Positions 15,911 through 24,734 of a DNA stretch of 42,601 nt are shown here, one piece after another (positions within the stretch are counted from its first letter, which is position 1; each line of letters opens with the position of its first letter). Source of the stretch: an uncultured Bacillaceae bacterium (GTDB lineage Bacteria; Bacillota; Bacilli; Bacillales; Amphibacillaceae); NCBI GenBank assembly GCA_937925695.1, contig CALAMD010000080.1, forward strand, positions 1 through 42,601, in the 5' to 3' direction. The position numbers and the translations under genes were made by a program. Below the pieces are notes generated by a model. That model was not told where the DNA came from, made no database searches, and saw only the letters and a list, made by a program, of their open reading frames with translations.

Positions 15911-17297
15911 CGGCTGTTCCCTCCTCTTCAAATGGATCTTCAGTTACTTGATCAACTTGTTCTACATGTTTTTCTTTACGTATGTGGTTGACAAACAGAT
16001 AAACACTGACACCAGCTAAAATGGCATACAAGGTAGTAAAGGAAATAAAGGAAAATAATACTTCATTAAAGGTAACAGTTGGTGAAACGGCATCTTCTGT
16101 CTGCATGATTCCAAAAACAACCCATGGTTGACGCCCCATTTCCGTCATAATCCAGCCAAACGTATTACCGAGGAAGGGAAGCCCAATTCCAACGGTCATT
16201 AATTTTAAAAATAACGGTTTGCTTTCTAATTTGTCTTTTCTAGAAGCATACCAACCATACAGAGCAAGTAAGAGAGTAATCATACCACTAGCAACCATGA
16301 TTCGAAAACTCCAAAATACTGTCTTGACTGGTGGAATATAATTACCTGGTCCATATGTTTCTACATATTGTTCTTGTAACTCAAGGAGACCTTGAAGTGA
16401 TCCACTAAATTCATTAAAGGTTAGAAAACTGAGTAAATAAGGTATTTGAATTTCAAAGGAATTGGCTTGATTTTCTGTATCAATCACGGCAGCTACGGTA
16501 AATGGTGCAGGGTCCTGACTGTTTTGCCATAGTCCTTCAGCAGCAGCTAGTTTCATCGGTTGTGTTTCATACAAATGTTGCATTTGCTGGTGTCCAAAGA
16601 CCATCGTAAATAATACAGAGACGGTTCCGATGATAATGGCGACTCTAAAGGATTGTTTAAAAACTTCAACGTCATGTTTACGATAAATTTTCCAAGCACT
16701 AATTCCCGCCACTAAGAATGCCCCTGTTAAAAATGCTGAAAATAACACGTGTGGGAATTGAACCCATAAATGTGGATTCGTTAAAATTTCTGTAAAACTT
16801 GTCATTTGTGCGCGTCCATCAGCAAATTCATAGCCGACAGGGGACTGCATAAACGCGTTTGCTGATAGAATCCAAAATGATGACAAAATTGTTCCAAGGG
16901 ATACTAACCAAATCGATAAGAGGTGTACTTTTTTCGAAAGTCGATTCCACCCAAATACCCAAATACCAATAAAAGTAGATTCCATAAAAAAGGCTAATAG
17001 GCCTTCAATAGCCAGTGATGGACCAAAGACATCTCCAACAAAACGAGAATAGGTTGACCAATTCATACCAAATTGAAACTCTTGGAGAATCCCTGTTACA
17101 ACACCGACAGCAAAGTTAATTAGAAATAATGTTCCCCAAAATTTTGTTGCTCTCTTATACATCTCGTCATTTTTGACAACGTAAAGTGTCTGTAGGATTG
17201 CGATGATCAACGCTAATCCAATTGAAATAGGTACGTAGATGTAGTGAAAGATTGTTGTTGAGGCAAATTGTAGCCTTGCTAAATCAAGTACATCCAT
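15900..17297 (-). CDS. cydA: cytochrome bd oxidase subunit I
   Basis: Membrane subunit I, which carries haems b558, b595 and d and the quinol site. Conserved features are FHYIYVPISIG at the N-terminus (His18 with this start), QFGMNWSTYSRFVGDVFG, HVLFSAFLTGAFLVAG, a short Q-loop of the Bacillus type, and MTEMGRQPWVVFG near the C-terminus. The start is ATG 17297 (465 residues), because AAGGGGA lies 9 bases upstream; an ATG at 17336 would read through this site and ATG 17306 is too close to it. It is first in the cydABDC operon, preceded by a promoter and a candidate Fnr box at 17404-17446, which implies induction at low oxygen. Confidence 0.95.
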   Translation of the reverse strand: MDVLDLARLQFASTTIFHYIYVPISIGLALIIAILQTLYVVKNDEMYKRATKFWGTLFLINFAVGVVTGILQEFQFGMNWSTYSRFVGDVFGPSLAIEGLLAFFMESTFIGIWVFGWNRLSKKVHLLSIWLVSLGTILSSFWILSANAFMQSPVGYEFADGRAQMTSFTEILTNPHLWVQFPHVLFSAFLTGAFLVAGISAWKIYRKHDVEVFKQSFRVAIIIGTVSVLFTMVFGHQQMQHLYETQPMKLAAAEGLWQNSQDPAPFTVAAVIDTENQANSFEIQIPYLLSFLTFNEFSGSLQGLLELQEQYVETYGPGNYIPPVKTVFWSFRIMVASGMITLLLALYGWYASRKDKLESKPLFLKLMTVGIGLPFLGNTFGWIMTEMGRQPWVVFGIMQTEDAVSPTVTFNEVLFSFISFTTLYAILAGVSVYLFVNHIRKEKHVEQVDQVTEDPFEEEGTAVVS

Positions 17298-17403
17298 TGT
17301 TTTCATTCCCCTTATAAAGATTTTTGTGTAAGACATTTGCTAAGAGTCAAATGAATATATTCAAAGCACTATTTTCATAGTGGTAATCAACTTTGTGTTT
17401 ACT

Positions 17404-17446
17404 ATTTTATCTTAAAAAGGAAGGTTTAAATGTGAAATTAATTACA
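17404..17446 (-). promoter_or_regulatory. cydA promoter with Fnr-type box at -41.5
   Basis: TGTGA (17431-17435), six bases, TTACA (17442-17446) differs from the Fnr consensus TGTGA-N6-TCACA at one base. On the minus strand TAAAAT (17409-17404) is a good -10 and predicts +1 at about 17397. The box centre, 17438.5, then lies at exactly -41.5, the class II activator position used by Fnr. No good -35 hexamer is present, as expected of an activator-dependent promoter. A Rex site is an alternative reading. Confidence 0.6.
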
Positions 17447-17560
17447 AAGTGAGTACGAAATTTCAACATATTTATGTCAATTTATAATGGGAATAAATAA
17501 ATAGAGAAAATCGCTTGATTTTAGTGGATTTACTTAAATGACGTAAGAAAAATATGGATT

Positions 17561-17633
17561 AAAAAATCGCTGCCGAAACGATTTTCTACATAGTGAGTAA
17601 AGTGAATCATGTTGTTACTCATGATAGAAAAAC
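17561..17633 (-). terminator. pflA terminator inside a hairpin-rich segment
   Basis: On the minus strand AAAATCG, a 9-base loop and CGATTTTTT (17585-17561) form a terminator-like hairpin for the pflBA transcript. It overlaps a larger imperfect inverted repeat: the segment ending TGAGTAA at 17603 faces TTACTCA at 17618-17624, and the pairing continues outward to 17579 and 17633. The other 17298-17671 sequence is the cydA promoter region. Confidence 0.55.
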
Positions 17634-17671
17634 GTACAACAACGATTTTTATCAATAGTTATTGGAAGAGC

Positions 17672-18412
17672 TTATTTGACTAATCTCAGATTAAGAATTC
17701 TTTCGGCATTTTTTACGCGGTCTTCAGTCGGTGGTTTAACACCTGCTAATGGGTATTCAAGCCCCAAAGTTTCCCATTTATAAACACCGAGTTCATGATA
17801 TGGGAGTACTTCAATTTTTTCAACGTTCGGTAGTGTATGAATGAAATCAGCTAAACGATGTAAATCTTCATCGATGTCTGTAATTCCCGGAATAAGAACA
17901 TGTCTAATCCAAACAGGAACTTCTCGCTCAGCTAATAAATTGGCAAATTCTAATATATGTTCATTCCGTTTACCAGTTAATTTTTCATGTTTGTCACTAT
18001 CAATTTGTTTAATATCGAGCAAAATTAAATCGGTTAACGGTAATAATTCATCTAATGATTCCATAAATGAAGGGGAGCCAGTGAAGCAACCGGCTGATGT
18101 ATCGATAGCCGTGTGTATATCTAATTTCTTTAATTCCTTAAATAACTCAACTAAAAAATTAATTTGAATCAGTGGTTCACCACCACTAACGGTCACACCG
18201 CCATTAGAAGACTGGAAGAAGGGGAGATATTCTTTAATATCAGCAACAATTTCTTCAACAGTCATCTCTTTCCCGTCGCCCATTTTCCAAGTATCTGGGT
18301 TGTGGCAAAATTGACAGCGGAGTAAACAACCTTGCATAAAAATAATATAGCGAATTCCAGGACCATCAACAGTTCCAAATGTTTCGATTGAATGAATTCT
18401 GCCTTTCATCAT
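17672..18412 (-). CDS. pflA: pyruvate formate-lyase-activating enzyme
   Basis: A 246-residue radical SAM enzyme that installs the glycyl radical on pyruvate formate-lyase under anoxia. The [4Fe-4S] ligands are Cys29, Cys33 and Cys36 in GCLLRCQFC; the SAM-binding GGEP motif appears as VSGGEP, and the N-terminal IHSIETFGTVDGPGIR is diagnostic for PflA. Tandem ATGs follow a GGGGAGG site, so residue 1 or 2 may be the true start. It is 55 bases downstream of pflB in the same operon, with a hairpin between them. The cytoplasmic partner is PflB at 18468. The length is typical. Confidence 0.95.
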   Translation of the reverse strand: MMKGRIHSIETFGTVDGPGIRYIIFMQGCLLRCQFCHNPDTWKMGDGKEMTVEEIVADIKEYLPFFQSSNGGVTVSGGEPLIQINFLVELFKELKKLDIHTAIDTSAGCFTGSPSFMESLDELLPLTDLILLDIKQIDSDKHEKLTGKRNEHILEFANLLAEREVPVWIRHVLIPGITDIDEDLHRLADFIHTLPNVEKIEVLPYHELGVYKWETLGLEYPLAGVKPPTEDRVKNAERILNLRLVK

Positions 18413-18433
18413 GTTTACCTCCCCAATTAAAAT

Positions 18434-18456
18434 GAGGGGGATATGACATCCCCCTT
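18434..18456 (-). other. intercistronic hairpin between pflB and pflA
   Basis: On the minus strand AAGGGGGAT and ATCCCCCTC pair around a short loop, just ahead of the pflA ribosome binding site. Only a weak T-tract follows, so it is more likely an RNA processing or stability element, or a leaky terminator tuning the PflB:PflA ratio, than a full terminator. Confidence 0.5.
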
Positions 18457-18467
18457 ATGAGCATGGA

Positions 18468-20705
18468 TTAAAGACTTTCGTGGAATGTTCGATTAATTAC
18501 ATCAATTTGTTGTTCTCTAGTTAGTTTAATAAAGTTAACAGCATATCCTGAAACTCTAATTGTGAGTTGTGGATATTTCTCTGGATGCTCCATCGCATCT
18601 TCTAATGTTTCACGATCCAATACGTTAATGTTTAGATGGTGTCCGCCTTTGATCGCATATCCATCAATCATTCCAACGAGATTATTGATGCGTGTTTCTT
18701 CATCTTTACCTAATGCTTTAGGTACGATGGAAAATGTATTACTAATACCGTCTAATGAGTAGTCGTATGGTAATTTAGCAACTGAGCTTAGTGAAGCAAG
18801 AGCACCTTTCTTGTCACGGCCATGGAGTGGGTTCGCACCTGGTGCAAATGGTTCTCCTGCTTTACGACCGTCTGGTGTATTTCCTGTCTTCTTACCATAT
18901 ACGACGTTAGAGGTAATCGTTAAGACAGATTGTGTCGGAATAGCATTACGATAAGTCTTATGCTTCTTAATTTTGTTCATAAATGTTTTAACTAAGTTAA
19001 CAGCGATATCATCGACACGTGGGTCGTTATTTCCATACTGTGGATATTCGCCTTCGATTTCAAAATCTACAGCAATACCTTGTTCGTTACGAATTGTTTT
19101 TACTTTCGTATGCTTGATCGCACTTAAGGAGTCTGCTACAACAGAGAGTCCTGCGATACCACAAGCCATTGTACGTAATACATCTTTATCGTGTAGCGCC
19201 ATTTCAATTCTTTCATAAGAATATTTATCATGCATGTAATGAATAACATTTAGTGTATTGACGTATAAGCCAGCTAACCAATCAAGCACGACATCGTATT
19301 TTTCCATGACTTCATCATAGTCTAAATACTCAGAGGTAATTGGCTCGTATCTTGGGCCGACTTGTTTCAAGGAAACTTCGTCAACACCACCGTTAATGGC
19401 ATAGAGAAGTGCCTTGGCTAGGTTTGCTCTAGCACCGAAGAACTGCATCTGTTTACCAATTTCCATGGCAGATACACAGCAAGCAATACCATAGTCATCG
19501 CCATAAATTGGGCGCATAATATCATCATTTTCGTACTGTATTGAACTTGTACGGATAGATACTTTTGCACAGAATTTCTTAAAGTTTTCTGGTAGATCTT
19601 TAGACCATAGTACTGTTAAGTTTGGCTCAGGAGCTGGACCTAAGTTTTCTAATGTGTGCAAGAAGCGGAATGAGTTCTTCGTAACGAGTGGTCTACCGTC
19701 TAGTGCCATACCGCCGATAGATTCAGTTACCCAAGTAGGGTCTCCACTGAATAGTTCGTTATATTCAGGTGTACGAGCAAATTTTACTAAACGCAACTTC
19801 ATGACGAAATGGTCAACAAGTTCTTGAACTTCTTCTTCGGTAATATCGCCATTTTGTAAATCGCGTTCAATATAGATATCTAAAAATGTTGATACTCTAC
19901 CTAAACTCATCGCTGCACCATTTTGCTCTTTGATTGCTGCTAGATATGCAAAGTAGAGCCACTGAAATGCTTCATGAGCATTTGATGCAGGTTCTGAAAT
20001 GTCATAGCCATAACTTTGAGCCATTTCTTTTAATTCATGAAGGGCTTTGATTTGTTCGGTGATTTCTTCGCGATCACGGATCACATCATCAGACATAACA
20101 CCATTTCCGCCAACCAAAGCAAGTTGTTCTTGTTTATCTTCTATTAATCTATCAACACCATAAAGGGCAACGCGGCGATAGTCTCCAATAATACGACCTC
20201 TACCATAAGCGTCAGGTAAACCAGTAATAATACCTGCACTACGAGCTGCTCTCATTTCTGGTGTGTAAGCATCGAAAACACCTTGGTTGTGTGTTTTACG
20301 ATATTCTGTAAAAATGTGTTGTACTTCTTCATCAACTTCATAGCCATATGATTTAGCAGCATTAACTGCCATTCTAATGCCACCAAAAGGTTGTAATGAT
20401 CGTTTGAATGGTTTATCAGTTTGGAAACCAACAACACGTTCTTTGTCTTTGTCTAAATATCCTGGACCGTGGGAAGTAATGGTTGAAACAATCTTCGTAT
20501 CCATGTCAAGGACACCGCCATTTTCTCTCTCTTGTTTCGACAATTCCATGACTTGATCCCATAGTTCAGTTGTTGCTTTAGTTGGTCCCGCTAGGAAACT
20601 ATCATCACCATCATAAGGAGTATAATTTCGGATAATAAAGTCGCGGACATCAATTTCTGTTTGCCATTTACCATCTTTAAAATCTGACCACTGTTTAAAA
20701 CTCAC
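18468..20705 (-). CDS. pflB: formate acetyltransferase (pyruvate formate-lyase)
   Basis: A 745-residue glycyl-radical enzyme converting pyruvate and CoA to formate and acetyl-CoA in mixed-acid fermentation. The adjacent active-site cysteines are Cys409 and Cys410 in YGIACCVSAMEIG, and the radical glycine is Gly720 in the C-terminal RVSGYAVNF motif. The start is GTG, 9 bases after a perfect AAGGAGGT. It is the first gene of the pflBA operon and lies directly beside cydABDC, grouping the two low-oxygen energy systems. Its length and ends match Staphylococcus/Streptococcus-type PflB. Formate export could use the OFA transporter at 25300 (inference only). Confidence 0.97.
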   Translation of the reverse strand: MSFKQWSDFKDGKWQTEIDVRDFIIRNYTPYDGDDSFLAGPTKATTELWDQVMELSKQERENGGVLDMDTKIVSTITSHGPGYLDKDKERVVGFQTDKPFKRSLQPFGGIRMAVNAAKSYGYEVDEEVQHIFTEYRKTHNQGVFDAYTPEMRAARSAGIITGLPDAYGRGRIIGDYRRVALYGVDRLIEDKQEQLALVGGNGVMSDDVIRDREEITEQIKALHELKEMAQSYGYDISEPASNAHEAFQWLYFAYLAAIKEQNGAAMSLGRVSTFLDIYIERDLQNGDITEEEVQELVDHFVMKLRLVKFARTPEYNELFSGDPTWVTESIGGMALDGRPLVTKNSFRFLHTLENLGPAPEPNLTVLWSKDLPENFKKFCAKVSIRTSSIQYENDDIMRPIYGDDYGIACCVSAMEIGKQMQFFGARANLAKALLYAINGGVDEVSLKQVGPRYEPITSEYLDYDEVMEKYDVVLDWLAGLYVNTLNVIHYMHDKYSYERIEMALHDKDVLRTMACGIAGLSVVADSLSAIKHTKVKTIRNEQGIAVDFEIEGEYPQYGNNDPRVDDIAVNLVKTFMNKIKKHKTYRNAIPTQSVLTITSNVVYGKKTGNTPDGRKAGEPFAPGANPLHGRDKKGALASLSSVAKLPYDYSLDGISNTFSIVPKALGKDEETRINNLVGMIDGYAIKGGHHLNINVLDRETLEDAMEHPEKYPQLTIRVSGYAVNFIKLTREQQIDVINRTFHESL

Positions 20706-20764
20706 TGTAAAAATACCTCCTTAAATTTTTTTAAAAGCATTTGTGAATAATTGAGCAACGCTCT

Positions 20765-20887
20765 ATTATAAGGATACCATATTTATACATTTAAAGGCGC
20801 TTATAAGTATAACAAATTAATGAACTTTACTATTTTTTTATTAAAAAAAGGTTGTTTTTCATTGTATTTTATGTTACAAAGTGCACA
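20765..20887 (-). promoter_or_regulatory. pflB upstream regulatory region
   Basis: On the minus strand there are two candidate -10 boxes, TATACT (20811-20806, extended by TG) and TATAAT (20770-20765). A GCGC-centred imperfect palindrome (20792-20807) is at about -41.5 of the second and looks partly like a cre site. A weak Fnr/Rex-like element, TGTTA-N6-GCACA on the plus strand, is at 20872-20887. Each is degenerate; which one works is not decidable here. Confidence 0.3.
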
Positions 20888-20961
20888 ATCGTAAAAACTA
20901 ATCATTTTATGGGAGAAATCGGGCTGTTTTTGATGATTTCACCTATGATAATGATGAAAAC

Positions 20962-21873
20962 TCATGACTTCGGCTGATAAGGATTGATATGGACGAGGAC
21001 ATCCTCAATATCATGGTGATTTGCAATGAGGCTATCTTTTACTTTTTTAGCGATATCATGGCCTTCTTTTACTGAAATATCAGGATCAACACTCACTTTT
21101 ATATCAATTACAACGTATCTACCATGGGTCCGAGCATACATTTGGTCAATGCGAAGCACACCATCAATTTCGTTTACCGTATTCATAAATCGTTCCGTTT
21201 CATGATGGCTTAAAACTTTTTCCATCATAATGAGAGAGGATTCCTTGGCTAAGCTAAAGCCAACTTTAATGACAATGAAGGAAACGATTATACTTGCTAC
21301 AGCGTCACCGTACAACAACCACGCTAAGTGATAAGCCTCACCAACCATTGCTGCAACAATACCAAGGAGGGCAGCAAAAGATGAAAGAGAATCTGAGCGA
21401 TGGTGCCATGCTTCGCTAATTAAGGCCGTACTTTGATATTTTTTTCCTAAAAAATATTTATAATGAAACAGGGCTTCTTTAATCACAATTGAAATAATAA
21501 TGATGATTAACGCTATGAGACCTGGTGATGAAGGTGTTTCGCCAAAGAATATTTTGATGGAAGAGATACTAATTTCAACACCAACGACAATAAGGAGCAG
21601 CGCAACAATTATCGAAGCAATGTTTTCAGCTTTACCATGGCCATAAGGGTGTTCTTCATCGGGTGGCTTATTGGCAATTTTTACGGCAAATAAGATGACG
21701 ACTGATCCGACAATATCCGATGCTGAATGGAGGGCATCAGCTAACAAGGCACGACTGCCCGTTAACCATCCTCCGATTCCTTTGAACAGCGCGAGTAATG
21801 TATTAACAATGATACCTATCCATGTGGCAACAATGATTGGACGTATTGATTGACGCAAGAGCTTCACCACCAT
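20962..21873 (-). CDS. cation diffusion facilitator family metal exporter
   Basis: A 303-residue proton-coupled divalent metal exporter with about six transmembrane helices in the first 210 residues and a cytoplasmic C-terminal ferredoxin-like domain (about 215-303). Metal-site residues are visible in LLADALHSASD (Asp46, His49, Asp53) and PDEEHPYGHGKAE (His75, His79). This pattern is that of the MneP/MneS-type CDF group of Firmicutes, which exports manganese, but Fe, Zn or Co cannot be excluded. The start is uncertain: ATG 21873 lacks a clear ribosome binding site, and a GTG two or three codons in is possible. It is monocistronic, between pflB and arcC. Confidence 0.87.
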   Translation of the reverse strand: MVVKLLRQSIRPIIVATWIGIIVNTLLALFKGIGGWLTGSRALLADALHSASDIVGSVVILFAVKIANKPPDEEHPYGHGKAENIASIIVALLLIVVGVEISISSIKIFFGETPSSPGLIALIIIIISIVIKEALFHYKYFLGKKYQSTALISEAWHHRSDSLSSFAALLGIVAAMVGEAYHLAWLLYGDAVASIIVSFIVIKVGFSLAKESSLIMMEKVLSHHETERFMNTVNEIDGVLRIDQMYARTHGRYVVIDIKVSVDPDISVKEGHDIAKKVKDSLIANHHDIEDVLVHINPYQPKS

Positions 21874-22093
21874 CGTTTCGTTAAGTCTATCGTACCAAAT
21901 ACTATGTCGTTAGGTCTATTCGAATGGAGGAATATTTTTAGTGACAGCGAATGGTTAACAAACATCATTGTTCTATTGTGAGAAACAACCCAAAAGGTTA
22001 TTCATCAATGAAAAAATCAGCTTCACCCATTAGGTATATCAAGATCTAACCAAAGAGAACTTTACTTAACGACTTCGCCAATATAAAAACTGC

Positions 22094-22122
22094 TTGACAT
22101 TGCTCGGAAATGCTTTTAATAT
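22094..22122 (+). promoter_or_regulatory. consensus sigma-A promoter of carbamate kinase
   Basis: A perfect TTGACA (22094-22099), 17-base spacer and TAATAT (22117-22122), about 75 bases upstream of arcC. No operator is obvious, which suggests constitutive expression. The remaining 21874-22198 holds no other feature I can name. Confidence 0.8.
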
Positions 22123-22198
22123 GGTTGAGATAATGGGGATTGGAATTGTTGTTAAAAGAGTAAGAATATTCTAGTTATATGTGTAGGGGGACGGATGC

Positions 22199-23137
22199 AT
22201 GTCAGAGAAAATCGTAATGGCATTAGGTGGTAATGCCATTTTACAAGCTAAACAAAAAGCAACTTATGAAAATCAATTAGCCAATGTACGCCAAACAACA
22301 GAAATCATTGCTAAAATTGTGCAAAAGGGTTATCAAATTATTATCACTCATGGGAATGGACCCCAAGTAGGTAATATCTTGCGGCAAAATGAGGTAGCTC
22401 AAGATGTTGTTCCGCCTTTTCCATTAGATGTATGTAATGCGGAATCCCAAGGTTTTATTAGTTATATGATTGATCAATCCTTAAAAAACAGCTTAAAAAA
22501 ATTAGGGTTGGCTAAAAATGTTGTTAGTTTATTAACACAGACAGAAATTTCCAAGGATGATCCAGCTTTTCAGTCACCGACAAAGCCGATTGGAAAATTT
22601 TATACTGAGGATGAAGCAAAACAGTTGGCGAGAGAAAAAGGGTGGATTGTCAAAGAAGATGCCGGTCGTGGCTGGCGAAGAGTAGTTGCTTCACCAGAAC
22701 CAAAAACGATCCTTGGGTCAGATACGATTAAATTATTAGCTGATCATGGGGCAATTGTGATTACAGCCGGTGGTGGCGGTGTTCCAGTAGCTAAAAATGA
22801 GCAGGGACTTTATGAAGGAGTCGAGGCTGTTATTGAAAAAGATAGCAGTGCATGTAAACTTGCCCTTGAGACAAAGGCCGATACGTTTATGATTTTAACA
22901 GATGTGGCAAATGTTTATTTAAACTATGGGAAAGAAGATGAACAGGCATTAGGTGCGATTTCTGTGGAAAAAGCGAAGGAATTTGTAGCTGCCGGGCATT
23001 TTTCACCAGGAAGTATGGAACCAAAAATGCGAGCAGCGATTAAGTTTGCTGAGCACGGAGGTCGGGCCATTATTTGTTCATTACATGAAGCAGATTTAGC
23101 CCTTGAGGGGAAAGCAGGGACACTGATCACTTTATAA
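22199..23137 (+). CDS. arcC: carbamate kinase
   Basis: A 312-residue amino-acid-kinase-fold enzyme catalysing carbamoyl phosphate + ADP to ATP, CO2 and ammonia. The N-terminal ALGGNAI, THGNGPQVGN (about 50-59), PLDVCNAESQGFISYMI, ITAGGGGVPV and the final FSPGSMEPKMRAA blocks define the family. It normally ends the arginine deiminase (arcA, arcB, arcD) or an allantoin/agmatine pathway, but none of those genes is nearby; the neighbours are an opposing CDF exporter and an opposing HAD phosphatase. It has its own consensus promoter and a strong terminator, so it is a monocistronic unit. ATG start with a GGGGGACGG site upstream. Confidence 0.95.
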   Translation: MSEKIVMALGGNAILQAKQKATYENQLANVRQTTEIIAKIVQKGYQIIITHGNGPQVGNILRQNEVAQDVVPPFPLDVCNAESQGFISYMIDQSLKNSLKKLGLAKNVVSLLTQTEISKDDPAFQSPTKPIGKFYTEDEAKQLAREKGWIVKEDAGRGWRRVVASPEPKTILGSDTIKLLADHGAIVITAGGGGVPVAKNEQGLYEGVEAVIEKDSSACKLALETKADTFMILTDVANVYLNYGKEDEQALGAISVEKAKEFVAAGHFSPGSMEPKMRAAIKFAEHGGRAIICSLHEADLALEGKAGTLITL

Positions 23138-23195
23138 AATTTTTCAGAAAAGCATAGTGTTTGAAAACATGGTAACGTCAGTTAGAGATGATCAC

Positions 23196-23242
23196 AAAAT
23201 TGATCAACAAATCCCTGTTCTTGGATTTTGTTGATCAATTTT
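23196..23242. terminator. bidirectional intrinsic terminator
   Basis: AAAATTGATCAACAAATCC pairs with GGATTTTGTTGATCAATTTT (one bulged base) around a short loop. It is placed between the convergent arcC and HAD genes and can serve both. Confidence 0.88.
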
Positions 23243-23254
23243 AAATCAAGTCTG

Positions 23255-24037
23255 TTAAATAATTCCTAATTTTTTTAATCCATGATAAATTCCATCTTCT
23301 TCAACTGAAGTTGTTACATGCTTGGCATAAGGCAGTAAATCAGGATGTGCATTCCCCATGGCAACTCCTTCACCCACCACTTCAAGCATTTGCTTATCAT
23401 TTAATCCATCGCCAAAAGCAATGGTTTGCTCACGTTTTATATTTAGATGTTGCATCATTTTTTCAATCGCTTTTCCTTTATTTACGTTTGTTTGGATGAC
23501 ATCGTAAGAATGGCCTAAGCCTTCAATATTAACTTGTTCTAGGCGAATTTCCTCGGTTAATTCGTATAACGCTACATGCTTTTTCTCTACATTCATAACC
23601 GTTATGCTTACGACCTGATCAATGATTTCAGGAGTGAATTCTTCGTTATATTTTAATTCAAAACAATCAATAAATTGCTGTACTAAAGGCTTATCCAAAG
23701 AGGTAAAGTAATTTTTCTCACTCGTGTAAAAAACAATTTCATGACCATGCTCGTTACTAAGTTCAAGATACTGCTTGATAATTTGACGGTCGAATGATTC
23801 GTTAACTATGACTTTGTTGTTGTAAGTAGCATACCCTCCGTTGTAACCAATAAACGAATGGATGTTTAATTCGTTGGTTAATGTTTTAATTTCATGTAAG
23901 GGTCGTCCAGTAGCAACAATAACTTCGATACCTTTGGCTTGGACTTGTTCAATTGCTTGTTTCGTAGCTTGACTATATTTATGATCAGTCGTTAGGATCG
24001 TGCCATCAATATCTAGAAAAAGAGCTCGGTAATCCAT
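23255..24037 (-). CDS. Cof-type HAD superfamily phosphatase
   Basis: A 260-residue cytoplasmic phosphohydrolase of the Cof/YidA (HAD-IIB) group, acting on sugar phosphates, flavin or similar phosphorylated metabolites. Motif I is DIDGTIL (nucleophile Asp9, acid Asp11), motif II is ATGRP, the IIB cap occupies about residues 80-190, Lys in NKGKA gives motif III, and FGDGLNDKQML is motif IV. ATG start with a GGAGAG-type site. The exact substrate cannot be read from sequence. It is monocistronic and converges on arcC. Confidence 0.92.
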   Translation of the reverse strand: MDYRALFLDIDGTILTTDHKYSQATKQAIEQVQAKGIEVIVATGRPLHEIKTLTNELNIHSFIGYNGGYATYNNKVIVNESFDRQIIKQYLELSNEHGHEIVFYTSEKNYFTSLDKPLVQQFIDCFELKYNEEFTPEIIDQVVSITVMNVEKKHVALYELTEEIRLEQVNIEGLGHSYDVIQTNVNKGKAIEKMMQHLNIKREQTIAFGDGLNDKQMLEVVGEGVAMGNAHPDLLPYAKHVTTSVEEDGIYHGLKKLGII

Positions 24038-24295
24038 CTTTTCTCTCCTTTAAAAGTCATCTTGAATGGATAAAAGTTTATCATAAAGACATGAAATCTA
24101 CAAAAATCCTAAGGGCAGACTTGAAGCAGGACTCAGTTTCCAATTGTAATAAACGGTGTTGAAAATTGTTTTCCTATTTGAATGGACTGGATGAGATTGT
24201 TGTCGGAAAGATTTTTCATTGATATTTTATACAATCAATAGGATGGATCAATTTCCAGTGGATAATGATCGTTTATTTAAGGGTTTTCATTTAAA

Positions 24296-24324
24296 TTGAC
24301 TTTATTTATGAGCAAATGTAAACT
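24296..24324 (+). promoter_or_regulatory. sigma-A promoter of the small membrane protein gene
   Basis: TTGACT (24296-24301), 17 bases, TAAACT (24319-24324). This is the only recognisable feature in the 329-base gap between the HAD gene and 24367. Confidence 0.6.
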
Positions 24325-24366
24325 GTTAATAACTATGAATCTATTTTTACTAGGTGGGGTGAACAT

Positions 24367-24648
24367 ATGATACAAGCAGTTTTTACTATCGGAATCATTT
24401 TAACGGTTGTAATGATTATTTTGAGTGTCATTTTAGCTAGAGCATCTTTACCAGGGTATACGCTTTATTATCCTTTTGCCGCTGTTTTTGGCATTGGATT
24501 AATCTTACTATTATTTGCAACTATTTTAGATAAGATTGTCATTGCCGGAGCAGGATTAGGTGGCTGGGGAATTGCTTGTTTATTTGCATCTGCCATTGGC
24601 TTTATTGTTTCAGCCATATTAGATACATATACACACCAGGCAGAATAA
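24367..24648 (+). CDS. small membrane protein, possibly YesK-like
   Basis: A 93-residue hydrophobic protein with three predicted helices: about 4-24, 34-56 and 62-86. Almost no charged residues occur outside LDK near 55 and the C-terminal DTYTHQAE. I do not know its function; the size and layout recall the YesK family of Bacillus, but this is a weak resemblance. It has its own promoter (24296-24324), a GGTGG ribosome binding site and a strong terminator at 24689-24734, so it is a genuine monocistronic gene. Confidence 0.75.
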   Translation: MIQAVFTIGIILTVVMIILSVILARASLPGYTLYYPFAAVFGIGLILLLFATILDKIVIAGAGLGGWGIACLFASAIGFIVSAILDTYTHQAE

Positions 24649-24688
24649 CTAAATAGTGTATGGACGGTAGTTTAGGAAAGATTGTATA

Positions 24689-24734
24689 AGCGAAGGTGGA
24701 GTGTCTATAATTGATATTTCACCTTCGCTTTTTT
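24689..24734 (+). terminator. intrinsic terminator
   Basis: AGCGAAGGTG (24689-24698) pairs perfectly with CACCTTCGCT (24720-24729) and runs into TTTTT. Confidence 0.9.
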
